Of a stretch of DNA of 64,000 nucleotides, positions 52,376-62,084 are shown piece by piece; the stretch's first letter is position 1; each line of letters starts with the position of its first letter. The DNA is taken from the NCBI RefSeq assembly GCF_000014145.1, contig NC_008255.1:2496001-2560000 (forward strand). The letters run 5' to 3'. Position numbers and translations under genes: made by a program. Under the pieces are notes generated by a model that had not been told where the DNA came from, made no database searches, and saw only the letters and a list, made by a program, of their open reading frames with translations. This DNA comes from Cytophaga hutchinsonii ATCC 33406 (lineage in GTDB: Bacteria; Bacteroidota; Bacteroidia; Cytophagales; Cytophagaceae).

Positions 52376-53107
52376 ATGAAGAGTTTTGGGAAGTACATGA
52401 TTTTGATGGGAAGTCTTTTTGTTAGAAGAGAAAAATTTAGTGTTTATTGGAAGTTAACAATCGATGAATGTATCCTGATCGGTACAAATTCCATCTTTAT
52501 TGTTGCCATTGTTTCTTCTTTTATTGGTGCAGTAACCTGTATTCAGACAGCTGCCAACCTGGTTAGTCCCCTGGTTCCGATCTATGTGGTTGCCTCCGTT
52601 GTACGGGAAATGTCCATTTTGGAGCTTGCCCCTACCTTTACCTGCGTGGTTTTGGCGGGTAAAGTCGGTTCGAGCATTGCAGGCCAATTGGGTACCATGC
52701 GCATAACCGAACAGGTAGACGCTCTGGAAGTTATGGGTATAAATTCCGCATCATATCTGATTTTGCCCAAAATCCTTGCCAGCCTTATTACGATCCCGAT
52801 GCTGGTAACATTTGCGGGATTATTATCCATTTTAGGCGGTTACATAGCCGGTATTCTGGGAAACATTATTACCACACAGGATTTTGTGTACGGTGTACAG
52901 ATCGATTTTAATGAATTCAATGTTACATTTGCCCTGATAAAAGCATTCGTTTTTGCCTTTTTGATCTCTTCTATTTCTGCTTATCAGGGATATTTTACTA
53001 AAGGAGGAGCATTGGAAGTTGGACAATCTTCTACCACAGCGGTTGTAAATAGTTGTATCGGTGTATTGGTTGCCGATCTGCTGCTTGCTCAATTACTATT
53101 AAACTAA
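52376..53107 (+). CDS. mlaE: MlaE-family ABC lipid permease
   Basis: A 243-residue inner-membrane protein of the MlaE/YrbE family: ECILIGTNSIFIVAIVSSFIGAVTCIQTA, REMSILELAPTFTCVVLAGKVGSSIAGQLGTMRITEQVDALEVMGINS (the conserved cytoplasmic coupling segment), and GALEVGQSSTTAVVNSCIGVLVADLLLAQLL near the end. Four or five hydrophobic segments are seen. With the ATPase that follows after 28 bp it forms an Mla-type transporter moving phospholipid between the membranes. The MCE substrate-binding protein (MlaD) is not in this window on the right side; an unrelated OMP gene follows. Confidence 0.9.
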   Translation: MKSFGKYMILMGSLFVRREKFSVYWKLTIDECILIGTNSIFIVAIVSSFIGAVTCIQTAANLVSPLVPIYVVASVVREMSILELAPTFTCVVLAGKVGSSIAGQLGTMRITEQVDALEVMGINSASYLILPKILASLITIPMLVTFAGLLSILGGYIAGILGNIITTQDFVYGVQIDFNEFNVTFALIKAFVFAFLISSISAYQGYFTKGGALEVGQSSTTAVVNSCIGVLVADLLLAQLLLN

Positions 53108-53135
53108 TCCTCCCATTATTGCCAAATAAGTCGTT

Positions 53136-53882
53136 ATGATTGAGTGCAAAAACATTAATAAGTCCTTTAACGGTAAACAGATTTTAAAAAATGTATCGGC
53201 CCAATTTGAAAAAGGAAAAACAAACCTGATCATTGGAGCCAGCGGTACAGGAAAAAGTGTGTTATTAAAAACACTGGTGGGGCTGGTTCACCCCGATTCA
53301 GGTGCTGTTTTATATGATGAACGCGATTTTACGCAGGCGAATAAAGATGAAAAACAAGTGATCCGCAGAGAAATCGGCATGCTTTTTCAGGGCGGCGCCC
53401 TGTTTGATTCTAAAACAGTAGAGCAAAACGTGATGTTCCCCTTAGACATGCTCAGTAATATGTCTAAATCTGAAAAAACAGATCGGGTCAATTTCTGTCT
53501 GCAACGTGTAGGCTTAGATCAGGCAGCAAAATTAATGCCTTCGGAAATAAGCGGCGGTATGGCAAAACGGGTGGGTATTGCCCGTGCAATTGTACTGAAT
53601 TCAAAATACCTGTATTGCGATGAACCCAATTCAGGCTTAGATCCTCAAACCTCAATCCGGATCGATAATCTGATTCAGGAAATTACACATGAATATGATA
53701 TCACTACCGTGGTAGTAACGCACGATATGAACTCTATGCTTGAGATCGGTGAAAACATCATTTTTATGTTTAAAGGCGAAAAGATCTGGGAAGGAACAAA
53801 AGACAATATCCTTGAAACGGATGTAAAAGATCTGCAGGATTTTATCTTTGCCAGTAAGCTGATCCGGGATATGAAGAATTAA
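53136..53882 (+). CDS. mlaF: MlaF-family ABC ATPase
   Basis: A 248-residue ABC ATPase. Walker A GASGTGKSVLLKTL, Q-loop MLFQGGALFDSKTVEQNV (an MlaF-type variant), signature ISGGMAKRVGIARAI, Walker B YLYCDEPNSGLDP and H-loop VVVTHDMNS are all complete. MAKR after the SGG and the GALFDS segment are diagnostic of MlaF over other ABC ATPases. It powers lipid transport with MlaE, and the two are in one transcript (28-bp gap). A 14-bp tandem repeat and a palindromic repeat lie directly after its stop. Confidence 0.92.
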   Translation: MIECKNINKSFNGKQILKNVSAQFEKGKTNLIIGASGTGKSVLLKTLVGLVHPDSGAVLYDERDFTQANKDEKQVIRREIGMLFQGGALFDSKTVEQNVMFPLDMLSNMSKSEKTDRVNFCLQRVGLDQAAKLMPSEISGGMAKRVGIARAIVLNSKYLYCDEPNSGLDPQTSIRIDNLIQEITHEYDITTVVVTHDMNSMLEIGENIIFMFKGEKIWEGTKDNILETDVKDLQDFIFASKLIRDMKN

Positions 53883-53938
53883 GCTGAAAGCTAAAGGCTG
53901 AAAGCTAAAGGCTGAAAGCTAAAGGCTGAAAGCTAAAG
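53883..53938. repeat. Four perfect 14-bp tandem repeats
   Basis: The unit GCTGAAAGCTAAAG is repeated four times without change, starting 1 bp after the mlaF stop. It is a simple-repeat tract and may vary in copy number between strains. Confidence 0.9.
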
Positions 53939-53951
53939 GCCCACCAATTCC

Positions 53952-53974
53952 GTGGTCTGTGGCACACAGACCAC
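53952..53974. repeat. Dispersed palindromic repeat, copy 3
   Basis: The arms GTGGTCTGTG and CACAGACCAC surround GCA. It is the minimal form of the repeats near 27389 and 30371. Confidence 0.85.
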
Positions 53975-54062
53975 CCACCACCAATAAAGGTTCATTGTAT
54001 CGTTAGCTGTAAACAAAAAGCTTAGTCTTTCAGCGTTAGGCGTTAAGCCTTCCGCATGTATC

Positions 54063-57000
54063 CTAAAACAACGCGCTCAACTGCATCCTGCCTGTATGAA
54101 TAGTTTTAACCGATTCCGATTTTCTGCCTTCATACGAAAACGATATCTGTAACCCATTGGTCAAACGCTCCTGCCAGACAACATTCCATGTCATGTTATT
54201 TCCGCTCAGCAAAGCTTCCTGCATTTCGTAGGCAATGGGGCTATTCTCCTGCGTACCGTTCAACCTGGAATTGATGCGAATATATTTAATGGTTGTGGTA
54301 AACGTGCGTTTGGAAAGTTTATTCAGTTTCAGCTCCGTACCTATATTATATAAGATCGCATTTTCACCGTTCCCGATCGCAAGCGTATTTATTTTGTAGG
54401 CCACTCCGCTTAAAATTGAAAAACGCAGATTTGTTCGCGGCTGATAGGAAATCTCATTATCTGCTTTTTTGTACTCTATATAATAGTTTCTAACCGTATT
54501 GAAATCGGAGTTCACGCTGTTGAATCCCGTGGTCAGTTTTATCTTCCAGGCATACATGCGTTTAAATGTAGAACGCAGCCCATACACAAGATCGTTGATG
54601 GATTGGTTTTCAAACCCCTGTGTTAAAAACTGCCTTGAGTCATTTGCGGTGTAGGCAAGATCCATCCCGAAAAGTGAGCTTGACCGGTTGTAAAATACAA
54701 TTGCCCGGATAACGCGCTGAAAAGCCAGCAAGGAAGTATCGCTTGTACTCGGGGAAGCAGGATTAAACCGCTCCCACAAATTATCATCGGTTGTTTTTTT
54801 ATTTAATGTAATGGAGGATGTATTCGAAAGTTTCGATAAGGTTTTTAACATAAAGGAATTAGAAGATTTCCATTTCCTTGGCATGCTCATATCCAGCCGG
54901 TAGTTGATCAGGTTGGTATACGCTTTATAATAATCGTTGGAAGGCAGGTAAATCTTAATAAATTCAGCCGTATCATTATAAATTTTAGTAACAAATTCAT
55001 TGATCTGCTGAATGCGGTCATTATTATAATCCCGCCAAACATAGGTTCCCAGTCCGGTTGCTACCGGCTGAAAAACAAACTGCTGCCTGGCTTGCCGCCC
55101 CACGCCTGTTGTAACCGTAAGTTCTGAACGTATGTGCCGTTTCAATGCACTGATACTCCAGTCTACCCGCGACATGATCGTTTCATCGCCTGGTGTTGCT
55201 ACCGGACCAACATAATTCAGATACCTGTAGGTAGTAACAAAATTTAACTGATGGTCTAAACTGAACTTAATACCGCTTGTAAAACTTACAGTTTGTGCCT
55301 TTGTATAAGGAAGCAATTCGTTGCCAAATAACTGCCTGTCGTTCCGGCTGCTGTAATCAATTTTATATCTGAACTTAGCAGTATCGTTAGAGGTAACATA
55401 ATATTTAAATTCTTCAAAATACATTAAGGATTGTAATAAATTCCCGGAAGAATCGACCACGCGGTTCTTTTCTGTATTGTATTGAAAACCTGGGGTGATG
55501 GTAGTTGTTTTATAATATACATGTGCGTTATAGCGCTCCCAGTTTGCCTTACCTCTGTAGTTATTGCTGTTATTTAAAAACAGATCACCTTTAAAAAACA
55601 AATTTCCGATCTTCTGATACAATTGTGCCTGATGCTGTACGCCATTCAGATCGGATTCCTTATTCCGGTAATTCAGGGAATAACTCATCAGCTCACTTGC
55701 ATTTTTAGCATAGGTAATATTCCCTGTTACCATGTTATTGTTACCAAGCCTGGTAACATCTTCATTCCAGTAGCGTTCAAAATCTGCTGCACGGAAGCGG
55801 TCAATCGCACTGAAATTTTTCTCATTGAGTTCATATGCAAGCGTTGATGTTAACAGGTATTTATTTAACAGGCCAATGTCTCGTTTATTACTTTTCACAC
55901 CGGCACGTACAGACATACCTGCATCATCCCCTTTGTCCAACGTAGAATATAAATTGATATCATTCTGACTGAATGCAATGTCACTGAAAACCTGTTCGTG
56001 TTTATTGATGTATTGCGAAAAAGAACCCTGGATCATTTGCTTTTTCTTCGGAGTAGGAATGTACTGAACTGGTAAATAATTGCCATTCGGCAAACCTACA
56101 TATTTGTACACCCGTGCATTAGTCGTTGCATTATCCAGGGAGTAACTGCCCTGCCCTTGTGCTACCTGAGAAAATTTTACCTGATACACAGCTGTAGCCG
56201 GGTCCGTAGAATACTCGTACACATCCACACCTGCTACTGTTGTTTTGCTATATAAGGTAGCACCCTGGGTATATCCAACAGAATCGGCGCCGTCAATATA
56301 AGCTTTTGTGAGATCATCCCCGATCGTTGAAAGATAGATCTGATCAGCGTTTGAAAGATCGAGCAACAAGGGGTTACGCGGATTATCTTTTTCTGTATAG
56401 TACTGAAAAGAAAATACACCGTTTTTGTTTTTAATGCTTTGCGAAATGGCGGTGTTTGTACGCGCATAATTTTTATCGGTATACTCAAAATCAACGCGCA
56501 TGCGGTTATATCGCGTAACCAATATATAAGGAGTTAGCGTAATTTCTGCTGTATTATAATCGATCACATAATCGTAATCAAACCCTCGCGTCAGCAGCCT
56601 GCCGTCAAAATATACCCGTTCTGAATTTGCAATAATCGTAATATAGGCTTCATTGTTGGCCCCCCTTAACCGGTAAGGCCCTTGCACTCCCTCCAGCAAT
56701 ACGTCTGCAGTACCCGGTGAAAACTGCATGGAATTAAATTTACCTTTTGAAACACCGATCCCCCCCTGTGTAATACTTTCAAAAGTGGAATCTTTTTTTT
56801 CGGTATGCATAATATGCCCCCCTTGTACGTTACGGTAGTAGCGTAAAAAATAAGACTGCTGTTCCTTCAAAACAATATCTCCTACGGTTAATGCAGTCTT
56901 GGGTGTTTTTAACTGAATATACACCCGGTCAAATTGCTGCAGCTGCTGCGTATTTCCTTCTGGTTGAAAAGGAATATTCTGATCAGAAATTACTGCAGTC

Positions 57001-57515
57001 AAGGTTAAATTCTCTGTCAGCTTTCCATCCAGCTGCAGGTTCAGCACAGAGTTTACAAAAACACTCTGGTTATTTCCAACCGATAACCCACGCGATATCA
57101 CACCGGTTTTGTTGATGCCGGGCGTTGAAAATAATTCCTCCCGTTGCTGCGGCGTATTGCTGTAGCCGCGCAGCCGCATTACTTCTCTGTAACCGCCAAG
57201 CGAATCATAAATGGAAAGATCTCTTTTGTAAACACGTTTTGCTAAATCAAACGGGTAAACACGGTAGCAGACCAATATCGAATCGGGTAAAGGAGCTGGT
57301 GATAGAGTAAGAAGGTTGGATGCGATACTGTATGTACTTGTGTAACCGCCGGGGGATTTTATTTCAATACTTCCCGGAACGACAGAAAGAGAATCCAGTT
57401 TTATACCATCTTCAGAAGGTTTGATCCAGCGGCAACGCAGATTACTATATTGCGCATATCCGCTATGCACAATAACAAAAAAAAAGAAAAGTGTAATTAC
57501 ATAAACCCTTATCAT
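54063..57515 (-). CDS. Large outer-membrane beta-barrel-type protein
   Basis: A 1150-residue protein with a signal peptide (MIRVYVITLFFFFVIVHS, cleavage near YAQY). Around 130-210 it has the pattern GVISRGLSVGNNQSVFVNSVLNLQLDGKLTENLTLTAVISDQNIPFQPEGNTQQLQQFDRVYIQL, which I know from large conserved Bacteroidota outer-membrane proteins and which resembles segments of SprA-like porins. Many long amphipathic strands follow, ending RMQLSALF with a C-terminal Phe, as in outer-membrane barrels. The function is unknown; surface assembly or secretion is possible. Its start overlaps the end of the upstream histidine-kinase gene by 4 bp, so they are co-translated. Confidence 0.75.
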   Translation of the reverse strand: MIRVYVITLFFFFVIVHSGYAQYSNLRCRWIKPSEDGIKLDSLSVVPGSIEIKSPGGYTSTYSIASNLLTLSPAPLPDSILVCYRVYPFDLAKRVYKRDLSIYDSLGGYREVMRLRGYSNTPQQREELFSTPGINKTGVISRGLSVGNNQSVFVNSVLNLQLDGKLTENLTLTAVISDQNIPFQPEGNTQQLQQFDRVYIQLKTPKTALTVGDIVLKEQQSYFLRYYRNVQGGHIMHTEKKDSTFESITQGGIGVSKGKFNSMQFSPGTADVLLEGVQGPYRLRGANNEAYITIIANSERVYFDGRLLTRGFDYDYVIDYNTAEITLTPYILVTRYNRMRVDFEYTDKNYARTNTAISQSIKNKNGVFSFQYYTEKDNPRNPLLLDLSNADQIYLSTIGDDLTKAYIDGADSVGYTQGATLYSKTTVAGVDVYEYSTDPATAVYQVKFSQVAQGQGSYSLDNATTNARVYKYVGLPNGNYLPVQYIPTPKKKQMIQGSFSQYINKHEQVFSDIAFSQNDINLYSTLDKGDDAGMSVRAGVKSNKRDIGLLNKYLLTSTLAYELNEKNFSAIDRFRAADFERYWNEDVTRLGNNNMVTGNITYAKNASELMSYSLNYRNKESDLNGVQHQAQLYQKIGNLFFKGDLFLNNSNNYRGKANWERYNAHVYYKTTTITPGFQYNTEKNRVVDSSGNLLQSLMYFEEFKYYVTSNDTAKFRYKIDYSSRNDRQLFGNELLPYTKAQTVSFTSGIKFSLDHQLNFVTTYRYLNYVGPVATPGDETIMSRVDWSISALKRHIRSELTVTTGVGRQARQQFVFQPVATGLGTYVWRDYNNDRIQQINEFVTKIYNDTAEFIKIYLPSNDYYKAYTNLINYRLDMSMPRKWKSSNSFMLKTLSKLSNTSSITLNKKTTDDNLWERFNPASPSTSDTSLLAFQRVIRAIVFYNRSSSLFGMDLAYTANDSRQFLTQGFENQSINDLVYGLRSTFKRMYAWKIKLTTGFNSVNSDFNTVRNYYIEYKKADNEISYQPRTNLRFSILSGVAYKINTLAIGNGENAILYNIGTELKLNKLSKRTFTTTIKYIRINSRLNGTQENSPIAYEMQEALLSGNNMTWNVVWQERLTNGLQISFSYEGRKSESVKTIHTGRMQLSALF

Positions 57516-60500
57516 TCGTTATAGTAAGGCATTTCTATATAAAATGAAGTGCCTTTATCTGCTGTAGTTTCAAACCATATGGTGCCTTTCATATCCTCAA
57601 CCAATCGTTTTGCAAGTGCCAAACCTATGCCTGAACCTGAATATTTTGTACTGAAATACGGCACGAAAATTTTGCTTTGAAGTTCTGTTGGTATACCCGT
57701 TCCATTATCCCGGATTTCTATCAGCACACGATCTACTTTTTGACTCACATACACATCAATATTACGCGTACGCATATCCGGTATGCTTTGTATTGCATTC
57801 AACAATAAATTGTTTAAAATATTTACAATCATTGTTTTGTCTGCCACTATAAATGTTGGTGTTGCCGGTATGTGCGCCTGTATGCCCGATTGATCCTGTT
57901 GCTGATGCAGCACGACCAGTTCTTTTACTAATAAATTCAATTCAACTTTTTCAAGCTGCAATTCAGGCAATTTGTAAAAAGATGAAAAAGAACTTGCTAT
58001 CTCACTTAACGAATCAACCTGGGTTAAGATTGTCTGAAAAGATTGTTTTAATTCTTCATCCGTAGGCTTTGATCCGCCATTATTAAAGCGCTGCAATAGA
58101 TACTGCAGTTTTAACTTCATGGGTGTTAACGGATTTTTGATCTCGTGCGCTACCTGTCTGGCCATTTCCCTCCAGGCACTCTCCTTCTCTGAGTTTGCCA
58201 GTATTAACTTACTTTCATCCAGCTTTATAAGCATGGAATTATACTCCTGAACCAGACGTCCTATTTCGTCGGAAGACTGCCATTGAATCGGTTCATTATC
58301 ATACAAGCCTGTTTTTTTAATCCCTATGGTAATAAGCTTTAAAGGATATGTTAAATAAAAGGCAACCAGGTACGAAAGCAATAATAAAATGATAAAACCG
58401 ATTGAAAAGATGTTCAGAATAATTTTCAGATACGACGATATCTGCCGCACAATATCTTCCTTTGATTCAAAGAATGGCAAATGTATAATACCCGCAATGG
58501 CTCCGGTTCCCGGAACACGTATCAACCGGTAAATGGATTTGTAGGATAATGAACCCGTTTGTTCTGTAGTTACAATATATTGGTTTTTACTTTCGAGAAG
58601 TGCCGCGTATGCACTGGGCTGTATATAGCTTGAAAGAATTCCTTTCCGGAACACTTCAGGTTGATTTGTTGCCAGTAAATATCCGTTCGTTCCGTAGATA
58701 TTAATATCCAGCTGTTCCACCCGTGTCAGATCAGACTCCAGCAATAACTCACCTACCGAAGCTTTACTGATCCGATCCTGAATAATCGTACGTGATGATA
58801 TCAAGGCAGACAATTTATCTGAATCATTGATAAACCGATTCATCAGCGATTGTTCATAGTTTTTATTTACATAACCCAGGGTTATAACACTGACCAATAA
58901 AAGCGGAATGAAAAAGGCAAGATTTAAATAGATCTGTACCTTGGTTGCATAACTGACCTGGCGTTTCTGCAGATTTATGCGGTACACGTGCACAAGTACA
59001 ATAAACAGAATACCTACAATATGGAATAAAAAATACAGGGATGCATTTGAAATCAATATATCCATAATACCATACGGCTTACTTACTACGATCCAGGCAT
59101 TATCCGTTCCTTTTAACCAGATGTGATAATACCCTTCATACGTACATTCCTGTATATTATTATTGCGTTTATTGCGGATAAAATTTATGAACTGCTGATC
59201 GTAATTAAAATAGCCATAACTGGTTTCCAATTTCCCATTATTCAGAATACAATAATCGAAATCTTTATAATTTTCCTGAACTTGTTTCTGATCCAGTACC
59301 AATTCAGGGAATACGCTGTTTTTACTATACTTACCTGATTCCAGTTCAATAATGATGTAAGCAATTACGATATTCGAAGAAGTAATCTTATTCACAGAAA
59401 TATAGCGCCGTGTATTTGTTATGTGATCGTTGTAGCTATACAGATCAAGTTTATTGAGATAGGTAGATTTCACTAAAACGGTATTATAGTATTCGTTGTA
59501 GGTTACCTGTCCGGTCTGTGTATTGAAAGGCTCTCCCGTAGCATCCAGCAATTCTACGCGAACGGAATAATCATTAAAATAATTGGACAGATACTTCTTC
59601 TGAATTTTATCTTTTACAATTGTCAGATCAGAAAAAGGCGATAAGATCTTTTCACGTATAAACCCATCGCGTTGAATGTTGATAGAAGCTTCCTGCAATA
59701 AAAATTCTGTTATTTCATCCCGATCATACAGCAAACGTTCGCCATAGCGGTTCATCTGCTGATTCACTTTATTTCTGCCGTTATAAAAAATAGCCGTACC
59801 AATCATTAAAGAAGAAACCAGGGAAAATAAAAAAATGTAAATAAAAGATTGGTATTTCATTTTCCCTAAAATAGCCGGATACCCCTGAAGTAAACTCAAT
59901 AAACTAAACACCGTTAAGCACATACTGACAACCGCCAGCTGCGGATCAATAAAGGCACTTATTGCAATAAAAATCAGATACAATGTAATAAGCTGCATGG
60001 GGGAATCAATTCTATAGCGTTTATACAACCTCCATAAAACCTGCAGTGTTAAATGCACTAAATAAAAGAACACAAATGAAATTGAAATGATTGATACCAC
60101 TAATAAAATACGCAGTACCGAAACATCTAAATCCTCAATCAGATTCAGAGATACCGTAGAATTGGATACGATACTGCGAATCATCAAATAATAAGTTACA
60201 GCAAAAACCCAGGAAAGCAGAATACTTAAACCGAGTTTGATCCGAACCATAAGTGTTTTTTTATTGATATAAATAAATCGGTAGATCTTGCGGTGCTGAA
60301 CAACTGAAATGATTTCAAACAATAAATAAACAGAGAAAAATATATTGAGTACCAGATCAAATATTGATTCGCTGAAAAAAGAAGAAGCATAATAACCTGA
60401 TGAAAAGATTTCATCCGAAGAAAAATATTCCGGCAGATTTAACAGTATCAAAAGCAGCCGGAAACTTATAAATAAAGCGATGCGAAACAGTACATGCATC

Positions 60501-61219
60501 ACCTTACGTTTGCGTTTCCATAATACTTCCGTGATAAAATACACCCATACCAGCAGCACGAGTAACACATAAATAACGGTAGCAAATGTGCCGTATATAA
60601 AATCCTGCTGCGATGAGCTGCATTCAAAACTGCATAAATACTGCCCGTGCCGGCCTATCACCTGCCCTGTTTGTTTCCCTGATATATAAATACGTACCGG
60701 AATATGCTTAAACAGCAAGGGGTTTGTGTGATTGTTTATAAAGGTGTTTTCAACGGAATAAATGCGTTCAAGTTCCAGCAACGAGAATACTTCTATTGTT
60801 TTCCCATCCATGGAAGCCGTATCGCGGCAAGACAGGTATTTACCGGTGCTGTTACTGATATAACTCCATTTATTTACGCCTTTTAAAAATTTATAATTGG
60901 GTATATTTTCAGATTCAGACCAATAAATTAAGCGGCCTTCTTCATACACAAAAAATGGATTGCTTTTTTTTATTTTATTAAATGCCGAAAAAGAAATTTC
61001 TTTCGCTCCTATTTTTTTTAAGATGTTTTTATTTTGAATTTCTGTTTCAGTCATTGAATGACTCACGCGGTTTGAAACAGTAGAATAATAAATATTCTGA
61101 TCCAGATGGATGCATGCAGTTCTAAAAATCAGTAATAACGTTAAGCTTACGCCTAATGAAAGTATGACCCAACGCAGGAAGGTTAAAAAAGATGAGAAAG
61201 ACTTAAACGGCAACATCAT
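57512..61219 (-). CDS. NtrY-like sensor histidine kinase with large membrane N-terminus
   Basis: A 1235-residue kinase. TM1 (~15-33) precedes a ~170-residue sensor region, then a block of roughly eight TM helices at ~210-470, a second extracytoplasmic region (~490-720), further TM helices, and a dCACHE-like third region (~790-920) with a TM at ~940. The cytoplasmic part has a HAMP-like segment, the H-box in REMARQVAHEIKNPLTPMKLKL (His near 1025), the N-box NILNNLLLNAIQSI, and DNGTGIP and SGSGIGLALAKRLVEDMKG for ATP. It has two sensor modules, unusual for NtrY relatives. No response regulator is adjacent; the OMP gene that follows overlaps by 4 bp. It may monitor envelope state. Confidence 0.88.
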   Translation of the reverse strand: MMLPFKSFSSFLTFLRWVILSLGVSLTLLLIFRTACIHLDQNIYYSTVSNRVSHSMTETEIQNKNILKKIGAKEISFSAFNKIKKSNPFFVYEEGRLIYWSESENIPNYKFLKGVNKWSYISNSTGKYLSCRDTASMDGKTIEVFSLLELERIYSVENTFINNHTNPLLFKHIPVRIYISGKQTGQVIGRHGQYLCSFECSSSQQDFIYGTFATVIYVLLVLLVWVYFITEVLWKRKRKVMHVLFRIALFISFRLLLILLNLPEYFSSDEIFSSGYYASSFFSESIFDLVLNIFFSVYLLFEIISVVQHRKIYRFIYINKKTLMVRIKLGLSILLSWVFAVTYYLMIRSIVSNSTVSLNLIEDLDVSVLRILLVVSIISISFVFFYLVHLTLQVLWRLYKRYRIDSPMQLITLYLIFIAISAFIDPQLAVVSMCLTVFSLLSLLQGYPAILGKMKYQSFIYIFLFSLVSSLMIGTAIFYNGRNKVNQQMNRYGERLLYDRDEITEFLLQEASINIQRDGFIREKILSPFSDLTIVKDKIQKKYLSNYFNDYSVRVELLDATGEPFNTQTGQVTYNEYYNTVLVKSTYLNKLDLYSYNDHITNTRRYISVNKITSSNIVIAYIIIELESGKYSKNSVFPELVLDQKQVQENYKDFDYCILNNGKLETSYGYFNYDQQFINFIRNKRNNNIQECTYEGYYHIWLKGTDNAWIVVSKPYGIMDILISNASLYFLFHIVGILFIVLVHVYRINLQKRQVSYATKVQIYLNLAFFIPLLLVSVITLGYVNKNYEQSLMNRFINDSDKLSALISSRTIIQDRISKASVGELLLESDLTRVEQLDINIYGTNGYLLATNQPEVFRKGILSSYIQPSAYAALLESKNQYIVTTEQTGSLSYKSIYRLIRVPGTGAIAGIIHLPFFESKEDIVRQISSYLKIILNIFSIGFIILLLLSYLVAFYLTYPLKLITIGIKKTGLYDNEPIQWQSSDEIGRLVQEYNSMLIKLDESKLILANSEKESAWREMARQVAHEIKNPLTPMKLKLQYLLQRFNNGGSKPTDEELKQSFQTILTQVDSLSEIASSFSSFYKLPELQLEKVELNLLVKELVVLHQQQDQSGIQAHIPATPTFIVADKTMIVNILNNLLLNAIQSIPDMRTRNIDVYVSQKVDRVLIEIRDNGTGIPTELQSKIFVPYFSTKYSGSGIGLALAKRLVEDMKGTIWFETTADKGTSFYIEMPYYNE

Positions 61220-61265
61220 ATACCCTAAAAATACGGAAATATGCCCGTAATAGTATGCTTTTTAC

Positions 61266-61520
61266 TTAAGCATTCGCTTGCTGCTTACTCTTCTGGGAAG
61301 AACGGTACCACAGAAATGCGATAAAAGCGATCAGAATATAGGGGAATAACATCAGGTATAATATTCCGGAGTTAATACCGGTATTTTTAGCATCTGCGCC
61401 TGCATTATCAGCAGTTTCCAATTGAGCACGGCACATAGCACATTGTGCTTCCGCATCCATATTCAATCCAATAAATAATATAAGAAGTAAAAGAGGCAGA
61501 ATGATATACGCTTTTTTCAT
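61266..61520 (-). CDS. Small membrane protein of the cytochrome oxidase set
   Basis: An 84-residue protein from Met at 61520 (MKKAYIILPLLLLILF); an upstream Met adds three residues. The signal peptide (to AEAQ) is followed by QCAMCRAQLETADN with a CxxC pair, and a TM helix (YLMLFPYILIAFIAFLWYR). The CxxC on the outer side suggests copper binding or thiol exchange. It lies 18 bp after a DUF420 gene in the oxidase set. I recognise it only as a small protein common in Bacteroidota next to SCO and DUF420 genes. Confidence 0.75.
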   Translation of the reverse strand: MKKAYIILPLLLLILFIGLNMDAEAQCAMCRAQLETADNAGADAKNTGINSGILYLMLFPYILIAFIAFLWYRSSQKSKQQANA

Positions 61521-61538
61521 AGGAAACATTGTTTAGTA

Positions 61539-62084
61539 TTATTTACCGTAATACGGACTAATCATTAAATACACCAGTACTCCCGTAACAGAAACATACA
61601 GCCAGATTGGGTATGCCCATTTAACTATTTTTTTGTGTCGTTCAAAATCGCTTGTAAAAGCAAAATAAAGTGCCTTCAATACAAAATAAACAACTACAGC
61701 AGCTAAGATAATATGTGTGATTAATAAGAAGTAATACACATAATTTAACGGAGAAGTTCCTCCGTAATGAGTAGATGTATGTGTTAAATGATATAAGATA
61801 TACGTAAGGAGAAAAAAGAGCCCCAAAGCTACGCAAATCAGCATGCAGGTACGGTGCAGGGCAATGTTTTTACGTCTGATCGCTGCAAAAGCGATAACAA
61901 GAAATAAGGTGGTAAGGCTGTTTACCAATGCGTTGATATGCGGCAATGTGTTTGTCCAGCTTCCCAAATCAAGTTTAAAAGGCAAACCCAATAACAGCGC
62001 TACAGCAACCGGAATTGCTATTGCCAGAATGTTGATTGTTTTATCGTTTAATACCTTAACAAGATTATTTTCGTTTTGCATCAC
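61539..62084 (-). CDS. DUF420 membrane protein (cytochrome oxidase assembly)
   Basis: A 181-residue inner-membrane protein with five TM helices. The DUF420 features are HINALVNSLTTLFLVIAFAAIRRKNIALHRTCMLICVALGLFFLLTYILYH and LITHIILAAVVVYFVLKALYFAFTSDFERHKKIVKWAYPIWLYVSVTGVLVYLMI, with three conserved His on the helices. Relatives such as YozB/CtaM help in haem-copper oxidase maturation. It starts within the SCO gene (20-bp overlap), so the two are translated together. Confidence 0.88.
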   Translation of the reverse strand: MMQNENNLVKVLNDKTINILAIAIPVAVALLLGLPFKLDLGSWTNTLPHINALVNSLTTLFLVIAFAAIRRKNIALHRTCMLICVALGLFFLLTYILYHLTHTSTHYGGTSPLNYVYYFLLITHIILAAVVVYFVLKALYFAFTSDFERHKKIVKWAYPIWLYVSVTGVLVYLMISPYYGK

